Below, piece after piece: positions 25,895 to 35,367 of a stretch of DNA of 57,751 nt. The notes below the pieces were generated by a model. That model was not told where the DNA came from and made no database searches. It worked only from the letters and a program-made list of their open reading frames with translations. Location: positions 1-57,751 of the forward strand of contig CAZPHH010000023.1 in NCBI GenBank assembly GCA_964586145.1. The letters run 5' to 3'. Each line of letters begins with the position of its first letter. Within the stretch, counting starts at the first letter, position 1. This stretch comes from JAFGJQ01 sp964586145. GTDB taxonomy: Bacteria > Planctomycetota > Phycisphaerae > UBA1845. The position numbers and the translations under genes are program-made.

Positions 25895-28800
25895 TCACGG
25901 CTCCAGGTGCGCCGTCACCTCTGCCGCGGGCTTCCCGTCGGGCGTCTCGACGTGCATGCCCAGTTTCCAGCCGGAACCCCACTGGTTCACTTTGACCAGC
26001 AGCGTGTTCATACCCTTCTTTAGCTTCACGGGCACGGAATCTTGCTTGGGATTGTACGGGCGAGCGACGTGATGGCGGTGGACCTCCTGCCCGTTCAGCC
26101 AGACGGCCACCCCGTCGTCCGAGCCGACGGCCAGCGTAACCTCCATGTCCCGCGGGGAGTTAAGGTGCGTACACGCATACGCCACCGCGTGATCGACCTT
26201 GCCGAGCCGCTCCACGAAATCGACCGTGAATTCCTCCGTCACGTCGGCACCGGCTGCAATCACCCGCTCCACCTTCTTCCAGGCCACGGACTTGCCGTCC
26301 TTGCCTTCGTAGGTGGCCGACAGGTCAACCGACTGCTCCGGCGGGAACACGATGTCCAGGGAGGGCGCGTGAAAATCACCCGGGAACGGTCCGACGATCC
26401 ACCACCGGCCGATCCCCGGCAGCAATACCGTCTCCACCGGCACTTTGACGTCCACGTCCGCCACCTTCACTTCCACGTTGACCGTCAGCAGTCCCGTCTG
26501 GGGCCAACCCTCCGCGTTCACTCGGGTCTGTCGGGCCACATTCACGCCCGGTGCAAAGCCACCGAGGTCCCACTCCTGTGTGCCGGCAAGGGACCAGCCC
26601 GGCCCGGCATCCAGCAACAGTCGCACGTCGGCATCCGCTACGTCTCCTACCAGAGGTGAGAGGCCGACATCCACCGCGAGGTTCACCTGGTCTCCACCGG
26701 CCGCGGCAGCCCGCACGTCCACCGTCAGGCCCAGGAGCCGACCGGCCAACCGTGTAGCCGTCGCCGGCTCAAGGTTCTCCGTCCCCAAACACCGAAGCGT
26801 CTCATCCCACACGGACCGGACTTCGGCTGCGATGCGATCGGCATCGGTGAGCCCGGCCGCGATCTCACGCCGGATGCGCTCGGGTGACGACGCCAGCTTC
26901 TCCGCGGCCGGTCCCATCGCGTGACGGATGGCCTGCAGCGCGTCCAGCGTGCCCCGAAGCCCCGCCCGCAACGCCGGACCGGACTCGCCCGTGGCCGGGT
27001 CCCATTCCACGATCACCGCCGCCTTCTCCGTCACGGCTCGGGCAGGTAGACGAGCGATCACACTGAACGTCTCCACGTCATACCACCAGCCGGGTTGATC
27101 GGCCGCGGTGGCCGGCTGCAGAGGTTCGCCGTTCAACGTAACGGCCTTCGCCGGCCACACGTCCCGCAGGCGAATCTCGTATTGCCGCTGCTTCAACATC
27201 CCGGGAAACTCGCCTTCCACGGGGCCGATGAGGATCTGCCTGAGGTTCTCCGTCTTCTCGTGTTCCACCGGCGTCCAGGCGCACTCCCCCTGCTGGTAAC
27301 CCACCGTCAGGCCGTCGTCTTCGTACACGCGAGTCCGGCCGGCCTTGCCGGGCCAGACGTGCAGGATGAGCGGATCGACCGCGCGGGCCTGCGCGCGGGG
27401 CATGTCCGGTTGCGCCGGAATGACGCCGCCGCTACGGACAAAGATGGGAATCTGATCCAGCGGGGTTGCCAGCACCAGGCCGGCCGGACCTTCGTGGGTT
27501 GCACCGGTACACCAGTGCGTCCACTCCCCCGGCGGCAGCCAGACCCGCATGGACGTGCAGCCGTTGACCGGATTCGCCGGCGCCAGGGCCGGGGCCACGA
27601 ACATCTGGTCGCCAAACAGATACGTGTCGCCGGCCCGGTAGGCCTGGTCCATGTCCGGCCATTCATAATAGAGCGGCCGGCACAGTGGCATGGCCGTGTC
27701 GTAGCACTGGCGTGCGGACGAGTAGATGTACGGAATCAGGGAGTACCGCAGCTTGAATGCGTCCCTCATGATGCGGAAGTTCTCTTGCGGGAACTCCCAG
27801 ATGCGGCGTTCGGCCTGCGGGTTCTTGGTGGTGTGGGTGCGCAGCACGGGGTTCACGATGCCCCACTGGACCCAGCGCGTGTACAGCTCCGGCTCGACCG
27901 GCCCGGGCATGTGGCCGCCGATGTCGTGGCTCCAGAACGGGTACGCCACGTTGCCCGCGGTTGACGTGAAGTACGGCTGAAACGCCAGGGACTCCCAGTT
28001 GCAGTACGTGTCGCCGGAGAAGCCGATCTGGTAGCGGTGGCTGCCCAGCTCGCCCCAACGGCTGAACATCATGGGCCGGAGCCTGCGCGTGACTCCCTCG
28101 GCCACTTTCACGTCGCGTTCCGGGTTGCGCTCCATGTCCGTCCAGTGCAGGTAGTTGAGCCAGAACAGCGGATCAACCTGGGGCACTTTGCCCTCCTTGA
28201 CGGATGTGCCCTGCTGCCAGTCGATCCACCAGAAGTCCACGCCCTGCCGCTCCAGCGGGTGGTGCAGGTACTTGAAGTACGCCTCCACATAGCGCGGGTC
28301 CGTACAGTCGAACGGCACGTTGTCCTCGGCGTCCGGATCCAGGCCCATGTGTTCAGCCACCTGTCGATAGGCCGCCTCGTGCTTGCCGACGCCGCTGGCC
28401 GGGTGGAGATTCAGCGTGACCATCAGCCCCTGCTGTTTGACCCAGCGAAGGAAGCCCTCCGGGTCGGGGAAGTACTTGGGGTTCCAGGTATAGCCCGTCC
28501 AGCCGTCGAGGTGCCAGTCCATATCCACCACGAGCACGTCCAGCGGCACGTCGTGGCTCTGGAAGTCCTTCACAAGCTGCCGCAACTCTTCGTCGGAGTA
28601 GGCCCAGTAGCGCGACCACCACGCGCCGAAGGTGTATCGCGGCGGCAGTGGAATCCGACCGGCCACACGCGTGTAGTCGTGCACGGCCCGGGCGTAGTCG
28701 CGGCCATAACCGAAAAAGTACCAGTCGATCGCGTCCGTGGCATCACGGACGACCACCCAGGGCCAATCGGTCCCCTCGACCTTGTCGAACAGCAGCCGGT

Positions 28801-29296
28801 CTGAATCGTCCACCAGCACCCAACCGTCGCGGGAGACGATGCCGGGAGGAATGGGGTGCCCGCCGGACACGCCGTCCAGCGTGCGGTACGTACCCAGAAG
28901 ATTGCCCTTGTCCTGCGTGCCCGGTTTCCAGCGTACGGGCAGCCCGTCGAGAGTCAGTGTGATGGAGAGGTTGTCCGGGACGAATCGGCCGCCGTCCTCC
29001 TTGTAGCGAACGGCCAGCTTGTCCGTGCGCAGCGTCAGCCAGCCGTCCGCCCGTTCCACGTTGAAGTTCGGCACGGGCAGCCGCCGGTTGACGAAAACGT
29101 GCGACGCCCGGTCCTCGAACGTGCCGTCGGGCGACCATTCCGCGCGGATCAGCTCCGGCGTCAGCACGGTGAATCGGGCGTTGCCCGACACCACCGTCGC
29201 CTTTTCGTCGGCCACCGGGTCATACGGGGCCGCCGCGGCAACGGAAAAGACTGCCGAAACACTCAGAATCCAGATCGCCGGCCATCGGAGTTTCAT
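25895..29296 (-). CDS. exported glycoside hydrolase family 31 (alpha-xylosidase/alpha-glucosidase)
   Basis: A 1133-aa exported enzyme with a signal peptide (cut near residue 22). The GH31 TIM barrel contains the nucleophile Asp in WWIDWQQG (D359) and the acid/base Asp in GFSGDTYCNW (D429), with the usual WWSRYWAY entry and HDIGGHM. A helical stretch follows (about 770-860), then beta-rich regions; the last 150 residues include FVERLGKVDHAVAYACTHLNSP and GSDDGVAVWLNGQEVHRH, an NPCBM-like or PA14-like binding domain. It hydrolyses alpha-xylosides or alpha-glucosides; which is not decidable here. Start ATG at 29296 has AGGAAGG 8 nt upstream. It follows the GH52-like gene by 40 nt, so they form one operon. 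Confidence 0.92.
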   Translation of the reverse strand: MKLRWPAIWILSVSAVFSVAAAAPYDPVADEKATVVSGNARFTVLTPELIRAEWSPDGTFEDRASHVFVNRRLPVPNFNVERADGWLTLRTDKLAVRYKEDGGRFVPDNLSITLTLDGLPVRWKPGTQDKGNLLGTYRTLDGVSGGHPIPPGIVSRDGWVLVDDSDRLLFDKVEGTDWPWVVVRDATDAIDWYFFGYGRDYARAVHDYTRVAGRIPLPPRYTFGAWWSRYWAYSDEELRQLVKDFQSHDVPLDVLVVDMDWHLDGWTGYTWNPKYFPDPEGFLRWVKQQGLMVTLNLHPASGVGKHEAAYRQVAEHMGLDPDAEDNVPFDCTDPRYVEAYFKYLHHPLERQGVDFWWIDWQQGTSVKEGKVPQVDPLFWLNYLHWTDMERNPERDVKVAEGVTRRLRPMMFSRWGELGSHRYQIGFSGDTYCNWESLAFQPYFTSTAGNVAYPFWSHDIGGHMPGPVEPELYTRWVQWGIVNPVLRTHTTKNPQAERRIWEFPQENFRIMRDAFKLRYSLIPYIYSSARQCYDTAMPLCRPLYYEWPDMDQAYRAGDTYLFGDQMFVAPALAPANPVNGCTSMRVWLPPGEWTHWCTGATHEGPAGLVLATPLDQIPIFVRSGGVIPAQPDMPRAQARAVDPLILHVWPGKAGRTRVYEDDGLTVGYQQGECAWTPVEHEKTENLRQILIGPVEGEFPGMLKQRQYEIRLRDVWPAKAVTLNGEPLQPATAADQPGWWYDVETFSVIARLPARAVTEKAAVIVEWDPATGESGPALRAGLRGTLDALQAIRHAMGPAAEKLASSPERIRREIAAGLTDADRIAAEVRSVWDETLRCLGTENLEPATATRLAGRLLGLTVDVRAAAAGGDQVNLAVDVGLSPLVGDVADADVRLLLDAGPGWSLAGTQEWDLGGFAPGVNVARQTRVNAEGWPQTGLLTVNVEVKVADVDVKVPVETVLLPGIGRWWIVGPFPGDFHAPSLDIVFPPEQSVDLSATYEGKDGKSVAWKKVERVIAAGADVTEEFTVDFVERLGKVDHAVAYACTHLNSPRDMEVTLAVGSDDGVAVWLNGQEVHRHHVARPYNPKQDSVPVKLKKGMNTLLVKVNQWGSGWKLGMHVETPDGKPAAEVTAHLEP

Positions 29297-29336
29297 AAGA
29301 GCATCCTTCCTTTGCGCGTGGGAGGTTTGTCACAAC

Positions 29337-31550
29337 TCAGGAGCCCACGGCGGATTCGACCAGATGCACGTTGCCCGCATCGATGTCCCAGCCGCGAAGA
29401 GTGCCCCGGCCATCAATGCAGCACGCGATTCGCCCGTCCTCCAGGATATACTCCACCCACGGCACAACACGCTTGTCCCAGTCGACAAACGGGAGCAGCG
29501 GCACCCGGATCGGCACCCGCACGGGGGCCAGCCGAATCCGCCGCGACGGGGCATCCACCCGAAGACCCACCGCGGCCAGGAACAGCCCGATGGACGTGAT
29601 GCCCCGCGGGTAGTATTCCAGGCCGTTCCAGCCGCACGTATCGATGAAGCCGTGGCCGGGCGTCGTGCAGTTGGACCGCACCTCAAACGCCCAGTACCGG
29701 TCGGCCTCGGACAGGAAGTCCAGCCCCAGGTACGCGGCCACGAAGTCGCGCCACAGGTTCTGCGAAATCCAGATGTTCGACCGATCGGCGCTGGAGTGCG
29801 TGCAGCCGTACTCGATGCGGGCGCGTTCCAGCGCCGCCCGCAGGTCCAGCCGAATGCGATCGAGATCCAATCCGGTTTCCAAACCCGTCATGAGCGGCAG
29901 CAACAGGCCGTTGGCCGTGTAGATCGAGTACGCGTCCCACCCGTCCAGCGGGCCCGCCGGCAGCGGCTTGCCGGTCCAGATATCGAGCACGTCGGCGCCC
30001 GATCGGTCGATGCAGACGGCGTAGTGGTCGCCCAGCCACGCATCCCGGTCCAGCGTGCGAAGGGTTCGTTCGGCGAACGCCTCGCACTCTGCAGCCAGTG
30101 TGTCGTCACGGAGCAGGCGGGCCAGGTCGGCGGCGGCCCGAGCGGCGCAGAGGGCCTTGACGGCCAGGTATGTCTGCTCGCGTGCGTACTGCACGGCCGG
30201 GCTGGCGTCGTCGATGGTGTTCGCGACGCCGCGGTCCGGGAACCCGTTGCCCGTCGTATCGCTCGCGATGACGTAACGGATCAGTCGCTGCACAAGCTCG
30301 GCGTGTTGGGTCGGCACTTCCTCTCGCCCCATCCAGCGCCAGTATGCGTGCAGCAGGAGGATGAAGTTCGTGTTCTCCTCCACCTCCATCTCGTGCGGGT
30401 AGTCCTGCCCGTCCGCGCTCAGGCACGCGCCCATGTCGTGCGAGAGAAACCCGGTCCGACGGCCGTCACGATCAGGCGGGCCGGGCTTCTCATAGTCCGC
30501 CCACTCGGTGAAGGTCTTCTCCAGCAGCTCCGGCCACACGGCGAAATACAGCAGGGCGAGGTTGTATTCCACGTCAATGGTGGAGTGGAACCGGCAGACG
30601 CCTTCCCACACGCTGAACCAGTCTTCCCCCGTCTCGTCCTCCACCCACCACGTGTTGATCAGGTACGACTGGAACGTGAAGGCGACCAGGTTCCGCTGCG
30701 TGTGCGAGAGCGAAGCGCTCTCGATCACCGCATCGAAGAACCGGCTCTTGCGGACGAGGTCCTCCCGCTGCTCGAAGGCCCACGTGCCCAGCGCATCCAG
30801 CGAATCGTGATGTCGCGTCGCCAGGAACCGGTGCATGCGTCCGCGCCGCTCAAACACCGGGTCTTCCACCCGGGCGACCCACGCGGCCAGGACCGTCTGC
30901 GAATGCGCGGACAGATCCACCCGCCAGCGGATTTCTTTGTTCCTCACCCGCACCTCGCCGCCGTTCGCCTCGATCCGCTCGGCGCAGCGGACCTGCGTGA
31001 TTTTCCAGTCGCGCTTCGATGGCTTATCGGGATCGTCGGGGTCAATCCACGAAATCTGCTGCCTGGGCTCGATGCGGATTGTATACGCCAGGTCCAACCC
31101 CCGGCTGCGCGCCGCGATCTGCGTATCCGGCCGATCGAAACCGAGGAATACCTCCACGGGCCCGTCAAAGCCCGGCCGCGGCCGGCCCGGCGGCGCCAGA
31201 GCGTGCGCGGTGAGGTCGACGTAGAAGACCGGCGCGGTGGAGGTCTGCACGTCCCGCGGATAGAACGGCGCCCGAAACGTGATGTCCAGCCCGACCCTCA
31301 GCGGTCGGGATTCGCACCGGAACGTCACCGACGTCATCGTGAGTTCCATGTCGACCGACTCGAACACCTCCCCCGCCTTGCACAGCGGCAGCACGCGCCG
31401 TTGTCCGTCGACCGCCACACCGATGCTCAGGTCGGCGACCGCGTCGAAGTAGCGCCCCAGGGCTCCGTGGCCCACCTCCCGAGTCTGCGGGCGGAAGTTG
31501 AGGCAGAACCGCGAACCCAGTCGCCCGAGGGTCGTCTCGATCGGAATCAT
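29337..31550 (-). CDS. GH52-like beta-xylosidase
   Basis: A 737-aa cytoplasmic-looking enzyme with no signal peptide. Its order of motifs follows GH52 xylosidases as I remember them: FSVWEGVCRFHSTIDVEYN (candidate nucleophile E316), GFLSHDMGACL near 370, NTIDDASPAVQYAREQTYLA (candidate acid D447 or D448), SNIWISQNLWRDFVAAYLGL and EYYPRGITSIGLFLAAVGL near the end. This is a from-memory comparison, so the family is likely rather than proven; a DUF4965-type (alpha/alpha)6 enzyme is the alternative. Known GH52 enzymes release xylose from the non-reducing end of xylooligosaccharides. Start ATG at 31550 has GAGGA upstream. It is first in an operon with the GH31 gene and divergent from the xylose-isomerase-family gene. 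Confidence 0.8.
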   Translation of the reverse strand: MIPIETTLGRLGSRFCLNFRPQTREVGHGALGRYFDAVADLSIGVAVDGQRRVLPLCKAGEVFESVDMELTMTSVTFRCESRPLRVGLDITFRAPFYPRDVQTSTAPVFYVDLTAHALAPPGRPRPGFDGPVEVFLGFDRPDTQIAARSRGLDLAYTIRIEPRQQISWIDPDDPDKPSKRDWKITQVRCAERIEANGGEVRVRNKEIRWRVDLSAHSQTVLAAWVARVEDPVFERRGRMHRFLATRHHDSLDALGTWAFEQREDLVRKSRFFDAVIESASLSHTQRNLVAFTFQSYLINTWWVEDETGEDWFSVWEGVCRFHSTIDVEYNLALLYFAVWPELLEKTFTEWADYEKPGPPDRDGRRTGFLSHDMGACLSADGQDYPHEMEVEENTNFILLLHAYWRWMGREEVPTQHAELVQRLIRYVIASDTTGNGFPDRGVANTIDDASPAVQYAREQTYLAVKALCAARAAADLARLLRDDTLAAECEAFAERTLRTLDRDAWLGDHYAVCIDRSGADVLDIWTGKPLPAGPLDGWDAYSIYTANGLLLPLMTGLETGLDLDRIRLDLRAALERARIEYGCTHSSADRSNIWISQNLWRDFVAAYLGLDFLSEADRYWAFEVRSNCTTPGHGFIDTCGWNGLEYYPRGITSIGLFLAAVGLRVDAPSRRIRLAPVRVPIRVPLLPFVDWDKRVVPWVEYILEDGRIACCIDGRGTLRGWDIDAGNVHLVESAVGS

Positions 31551-31762
31551 GTCTCATCCTCGCCACGTCGTGCCGCGGCCGCGTCGCGAGGGTCCCGGCC
31601 CTCGCGTACCGGTCGTGCATTGTGGCCGGTGCGACATCGTCGTGCAAACGGGCAGGCCCGCTTGCGGCCGTCGGTCGGTCCGCGTATGGTCTGGGGGCCG
31701 GTGCGGTCCCGACGGACACACCGGTCGCAACATTCGCACAACCCGTCCCGGAGGCGATTCCC
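31551..31762. promoter_or_regulatory. divergent promoter region of the pentose locus
   Basis: This 212-nt gap separates the leftward GH52/GH31 operon from the rightward xylose-isomerase-family gene. It must hold both promoters and is the natural place for a shared operator. I could not fix a clear -35/-10 pair or a palindrome in it. Confidence 0.45.
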
Positions 31763-32881
31763 ATGGCATACCAACTGCCCGATCTGCGTTATCAGGCGAA
31801 ACTCCGCGGCCCCGACGAGATGCTGGCCCACCTGAGGTCCTTCTCGCTGGAGCCGCAGATCTCGGTGGGGATCTGGTACTTCACACCCGGGGGCGGACGG
31901 TTCCACGACGCCTATGTGGAACCGCTTTCCATCGTCCAGCGGCTGGAGATGGCCGCGGAGCTGGCCGCATTCGGCGTCACCGGCATCGAAGCGCACTATC
32001 CCGCCGAAGTGAATGAGGAGAACCTGCATCTGTACCAGAAGCTCGAGAAGCAGGCGGGCATTCGGCTGGTGGCCGTCCCGTTCTCGCACTTCTTTGACAA
32101 GGATTTCGAATTCGGCAGCGGGTCCAGCCCTTACGCCCCCGTGCGCAAGAAAGCGCTGGACATCGCGGTGGGCGGCCTGAAGCTGGTTCAGGCCGCCGGC
32201 GCCCGCTGTGCCATCTCCTGGCCGGGCATCGACGGGTATCTGTACCCGCTCGGAACATTCTTCCGCTGGATGTGGGACTGGTTCGAGGGCAGCATGGCCG
32301 AGGCCATGGACGAGGTGCCCGGCGTCCGCGTCGCCCTGGAGCCCAAGCCGTACGAGCCGGCGCCGAACAACATCTATCGCACGACGGCCGAGGGCATTCT
32401 GGCCGGTCAGCGGATCGAGGCCCGTCTGAAGAACCCGGAGAACCGAAAGCGGCTGGAGCAGGGCCACAAGCTGTTCGGCATGAACCCGGAAATCGGTCAC
32501 GTGCGCATGGGCTTCGAGGACTGTGCCGCCGCGTACACGCTGTGCGGCATGGACGGCCGCCTGGCCCACTCGCACTGGAACAGCCAGCCGCTGGGCAACT
32601 ACGACCAGGACCTGAACATCGGCGTGGTAGACGTGCAGCAGGCGGAAGCCCTGCTGTACGCGCTGATGGTCATGGGCTACCAGGAATACTTCGGCATCGA
32701 CATCAACCCGGAGCGCATGCCCGTGCAACGGGCCGTCGAGATCAACACGCGCGTCCTGCGAATCCTGAACGACCGGATCAACGCCCTGCCGCACGACCGC
32801 ATCATCGAGTGCGCCCTGGACCCCGCCGCCCACCGCGGCGACCTGGAGCTGATCCTCGCCACCATGCTGGCCCGGCAGTAA
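31763..32881 (+). CDS. xylose-isomerase-family sugar isomerase (variant metal site)
   Basis: A 372-aa TIM-barrel protein resembling actinobacterial-type xylose isomerases in motif order: FHDAY (H48, catalytic His region), VALEPKPYEP (E193), NPEIGH (E243, H246), YDQDL (D281, D283) and GIDINPER (D313). The expected HIDLN ligand motif reads HSHWN, so the Asp that normally bridges the metals is a His (H271). This may change the metal, or the substrate. Start ATG at 31763 has GGAGG 8 nt upstream; a longer frame to 31622 lacks support. No signal peptide, so it acts in the cytoplasm, consistent with the divergent xylosidase operon feeding it pentose. L-rhamnose or other aldose isomerases are alternatives. 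Confidence 0.86.
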   Translation: MAYQLPDLRYQAKLRGPDEMLAHLRSFSLEPQISVGIWYFTPGGGRFHDAYVEPLSIVQRLEMAAELAAFGVTGIEAHYPAEVNEENLHLYQKLEKQAGIRLVAVPFSHFFDKDFEFGSGSSPYAPVRKKALDIAVGGLKLVQAAGARCAISWPGIDGYLYPLGTFFRWMWDWFEGSMAEAMDEVPGVRVALEPKPYEPAPNNIYRTTAEGILAGQRIEARLKNPENRKRLEQGHKLFGMNPEIGHVRMGFEDCAAAYTLCGMDGRLAHSHWNSQPLGNYDQDLNIGVVDVQQAEALLYALMVMGYQEYFGIDINPERMPVQRAVEINTRVLRILNDRINALPHDRIIECALDPAAHRGDLELILATMLARQ

Positions 32882-33141
32882 CCGCGCATCGCGATTCAAT
32901 CCGCGTCCCTGGTCCGGCCGGGCGGGCTGCGCATTTTCCGAGCGCTCCGGTCGGACCATTATCGGACCCTCACGCACCCACGGTTCGGCGTCCGGGAAGG
33001 TCACCGTTTTTCCGAAGGTCCGCGTCCCCGTTTCTCGATACGTAGGGACGTAGAGGACATACCGGTTGTGTGGGCGGTCCGGCGTGCCGAGCCGGCAGAC
33101 GCGCCCGCCATTCGGCGGAAAACCGTAGCAAAGGAGTACCG

Positions 33142-33645
33142 ATGATGTCACTGCGGGCCAGCCTGCTTTCCGGGACCACTCTGATCATTCTGCTGGCCGG
33201 CGCCTGCCAGGAGCCGACCCGGCGTCTGAATGCTCCGCCGCAAGGAGCATCCAACACGCCGCATCCCATGCAGAACGACATGAATTACATGGTGGACAAC
33301 GCACTTCTGGAGGACATGTGCGTGTCCGACATCCACTTCGTCCCGCATACGAACCAGATCAACAGCCTGGGGGCGCGCCGCCTGAATCGCTACGCCGAGC
33401 TGCTGCTGAACATCGGCGGCACCATTCATTACGACACCTCCGAGCGCGACGAGGGCCTGGTGGACGCCCGGGTGGAGACGGTGCGCGAATACCTGGTCGA
33501 CGCGGGGGCCGACCTGAGCAAGGTGCAGGTGGTGCCCGGCCTGCCGCGCGGTCGCGAGACCCGGGCCACCGGAGCCATCCAGACCATGGAGAAGGGCGCG
33601 TCCGGCGGGGGTTCGCCGTCGGCCGGTCAGCCCATGTTTCCGTGA
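33142..33645 (+). CDS. OmpA-like lipoprotein
   Basis: A 167-aa lipoprotein. Lipobox LAGAC ends the signal peptide near residue 24. The mature chain contains CVSDIHFVPHTNQINSLGARRLNRYAELL, then ERDEGLVDARVETVREYLVDAGADLSKVQVVPGLP, the alpha/beta repeat of OmpA/MotB-type peptidoglycan-binding domains, though the conserved Asp and Arg of classic OmpA are only partly matched. It may tether the outer membrane to the wall. Start ATG at 33142 (AAGGAG upstream), followed by an adjacent ATG. The next gene, a TPR lipoprotein, starts 35 nt downstream; a shared transcript is likely. Confidence 0.8.
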   Translation: MMSLRASLLSGTTLIILLAGACQEPTRRLNAPPQGASNTPHPMQNDMNYMVDNALLEDMCVSDIHFVPHTNQINSLGARRLNRYAELLLNIGGTIHYDTSERDEGLVDARVETVREYLVDAGADLSKVQVVPGLPRGRETRATGAIQTMEKGASGGGSPSAGQPMFP

Positions 33646-33680
33646 GACCCGTTCGAACGCCATCTGAGTGAGGGACTTCC

Positions 33681-35153
33681 GTGTTACGATTCTGTTTGAT
33701 CGCGGCGGCTGCGGCAGCGGTGGTCCTGGCGAGCGCCAGTTGCCTGCCGCCGAAGGAAGAAGTCGTTTCGTCACAGCGGTCTCCGAAGTGGGGCCAGGCC
33801 GATCCGGCCGTGCTGAACGCCGGGGAGGACACGTCGGAGCCGAACATCTTCCCCGAGACCTACATCGCCGCCGCCGCCCTGTTTGAGAGCCAGGGGCTCC
33901 ACGCCAAGGCCGTCACACAGTACCACAAGGCCATCGCGGCTCGACCGGATCATCCCGAGGCGTATACCCGCCTGGGGATTCTGCTGGGTCGGATCGGCCA
34001 GCACGAAAGCGCCGAGCGGTTCCTGCACCACGCCGTCCAGCTCCGACCGCAGTCGGCTCCCCTGCGCAACAACCTGGGATTCGAGTACGCCCTGCAGGAA
34101 CGCTGGATTGACGCGGAAACGGAAATCCGAAACGCCATCCAGCTCAAGCCCGACTTCAAGCGGGCGTATATCAATCTGGGCATGGTCCTGTGCAAGCAGG
34201 GACGGTACGACGAAGGACTGGAAGCGTTTGAACAGGCGGTCCCCAGCGCCGACGCCCACTACAACCTCGGCCTCATGCTCCGCTCCGCGAAACAGTACAG
34301 CAAGGCCGCGGAGGCGTTCGGCCAGGCCCTGCAGATCGACCCGCAACTGACGGCCGCCCAGATTCAGCTCGAGCAGATTGTGCCGAAGATTCCGGAGCCG
34401 GCATCCGCCGATCCGCCGGCGCTGGCGCAGCAGCCCACCGCCGAGCCGATCGTCGACGCGCCGCCGCCGGTCGAACCACTCGTCGCGGCGATCCCCGAAG
34501 CCACGGAAATCGACGAGCCGATCGACGCAGCGCCGGACGAGTACGCGGTTGTCATCCGCTCCGCGGATCCGCACCCGATGGATTCCGCCGCGCCGCAGAC
34601 GGCTGACCGGCCGATCGAGACGGTGATCGATCCGATCGGACCGGTGTGGGAGACGTTCCGCACCCTCATCGCCGAGGCCGGCAGGATCGTCGTGCAGCCG
34701 ATCGCCGACGAGACAGCCGCGCCGAAGATCAACACACGCGCCGAGGCGGAACCCATGCACGTGTACCTGACGGCGCGGTTCGTCCCGGACCTGGTCGGGC
34801 CGCCGACGCACGAAGACGATCCGACTTTTGCAGCCGCCATCGAAACGCCGCAGCCCATGAACGCCCGGACGAAGACGGAAGACACAAACGCCGTCGGCGA
34901 AGAGAAGATCGAGGTCCTTTGCGAAGACTGGCTCAAGCTGAACTGGGCCTTCGATGAAAACGCCCCGCCCGTGATCTTCCCGACCGCCTGCGTCAATGAG
35001 CCGAACACGTTCACTCCGCAACTGCGGTTCGATCCCCGATGGCACCTCGTGCGCCCCGGTGCCGTCTCGCTGGAGCAGAACCCGTACGAGCAGGTCGAGA
35101 CGTTCCGCCCCATCACATGGGGACTGCCGACTCGCACCACCAACACCGACTGA
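33681..35153 (+). CDS. TPR lipoprotein with long disordered C-terminus
   Basis: A 490-aa lipoprotein. GTG start at 33681; the lipobox LASASC is near residue 21. Residues about 55-235 hold five TPRs (AKAVTQYHKAIAARPDHPEAY, ESAERFLHHAVQLRP, AETEIRNAIQLKPDFKRAY and others). Residues from about 235 to 350 are Pro/Ala/Glu-rich and poorly structured. A final segment (GEEKIEVLCEDWLKLNWAFDENAPPV) has more order. It probably bridges the OmpA-like partner to other envelope proteins, a TadD-like layout, though no Tad genes are here. It ends at a strong inverted repeat. Confidence 0.87.
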   Translation: MLRFCLIAAAAAAVVLASASCLPPKEEVVSSQRSPKWGQADPAVLNAGEDTSEPNIFPETYIAAAALFESQGLHAKAVTQYHKAIAARPDHPEAYTRLGILLGRIGQHESAERFLHHAVQLRPQSAPLRNNLGFEYALQERWIDAETEIRNAIQLKPDFKRAYINLGMVLCKQGRYDEGLEAFEQAVPSADAHYNLGLMLRSAKQYSKAAEAFGQALQIDPQLTAAQIQLEQIVPKIPEPASADPPALAQQPTAEPIVDAPPPVEPLVAAIPEATEIDEPIDAAPDEYAVVIRSADPHPMDSAAPQTADRPIETVIDPIGPVWETFRTLIAEAGRIVVQPIADETAAPKINTRAEAEPMHVYLTARFVPDLVGPPTHEDDPTFAAAIETPQPMNARTKTEDTNAVGEEKIEVLCEDWLKLNWAFDENAPPVIFPTACVNEPNTFTPQLRFDPRWHLVRPGAVSLEQNPYEQVETFRPITWGLPTRTTNTD

Positions 35154-35177
35154 AACGACCGGCCGGAGAGATCACCC

Positions 35178-35203
35178 GAAGGGCCCGCCCACGCGGGCCC
35201 TTC
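35178..35203 (+). terminator. hairpin terminator candidate after the TPR lipoprotein gene
   Basis: GAAGGGCCCGC and GCGGGCCCTTC form a perfect 11-bp stem with a CCAC loop 25 nt beyond the stop codon. The U tract is poor (CCGTTGG follows), so it may act with Rho or only stabilise the RNA. Confidence 0.65.
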
Positions 35204-35367
35204 CCGTTGGCGCGCAACCTGCGGGGTTCGCCTCGCGGCCCCGGAACAGGGCGGGCGGGCGCGTCAACCGTGCCGGCGCACGTGTCCGTTCCGTGGTTCC
35301 CGTGGACATCCGTCCTCGCTTCCCGTATCATTCTTTCAGTATGTTCTGAAACTTTCGGAGCCATTCC

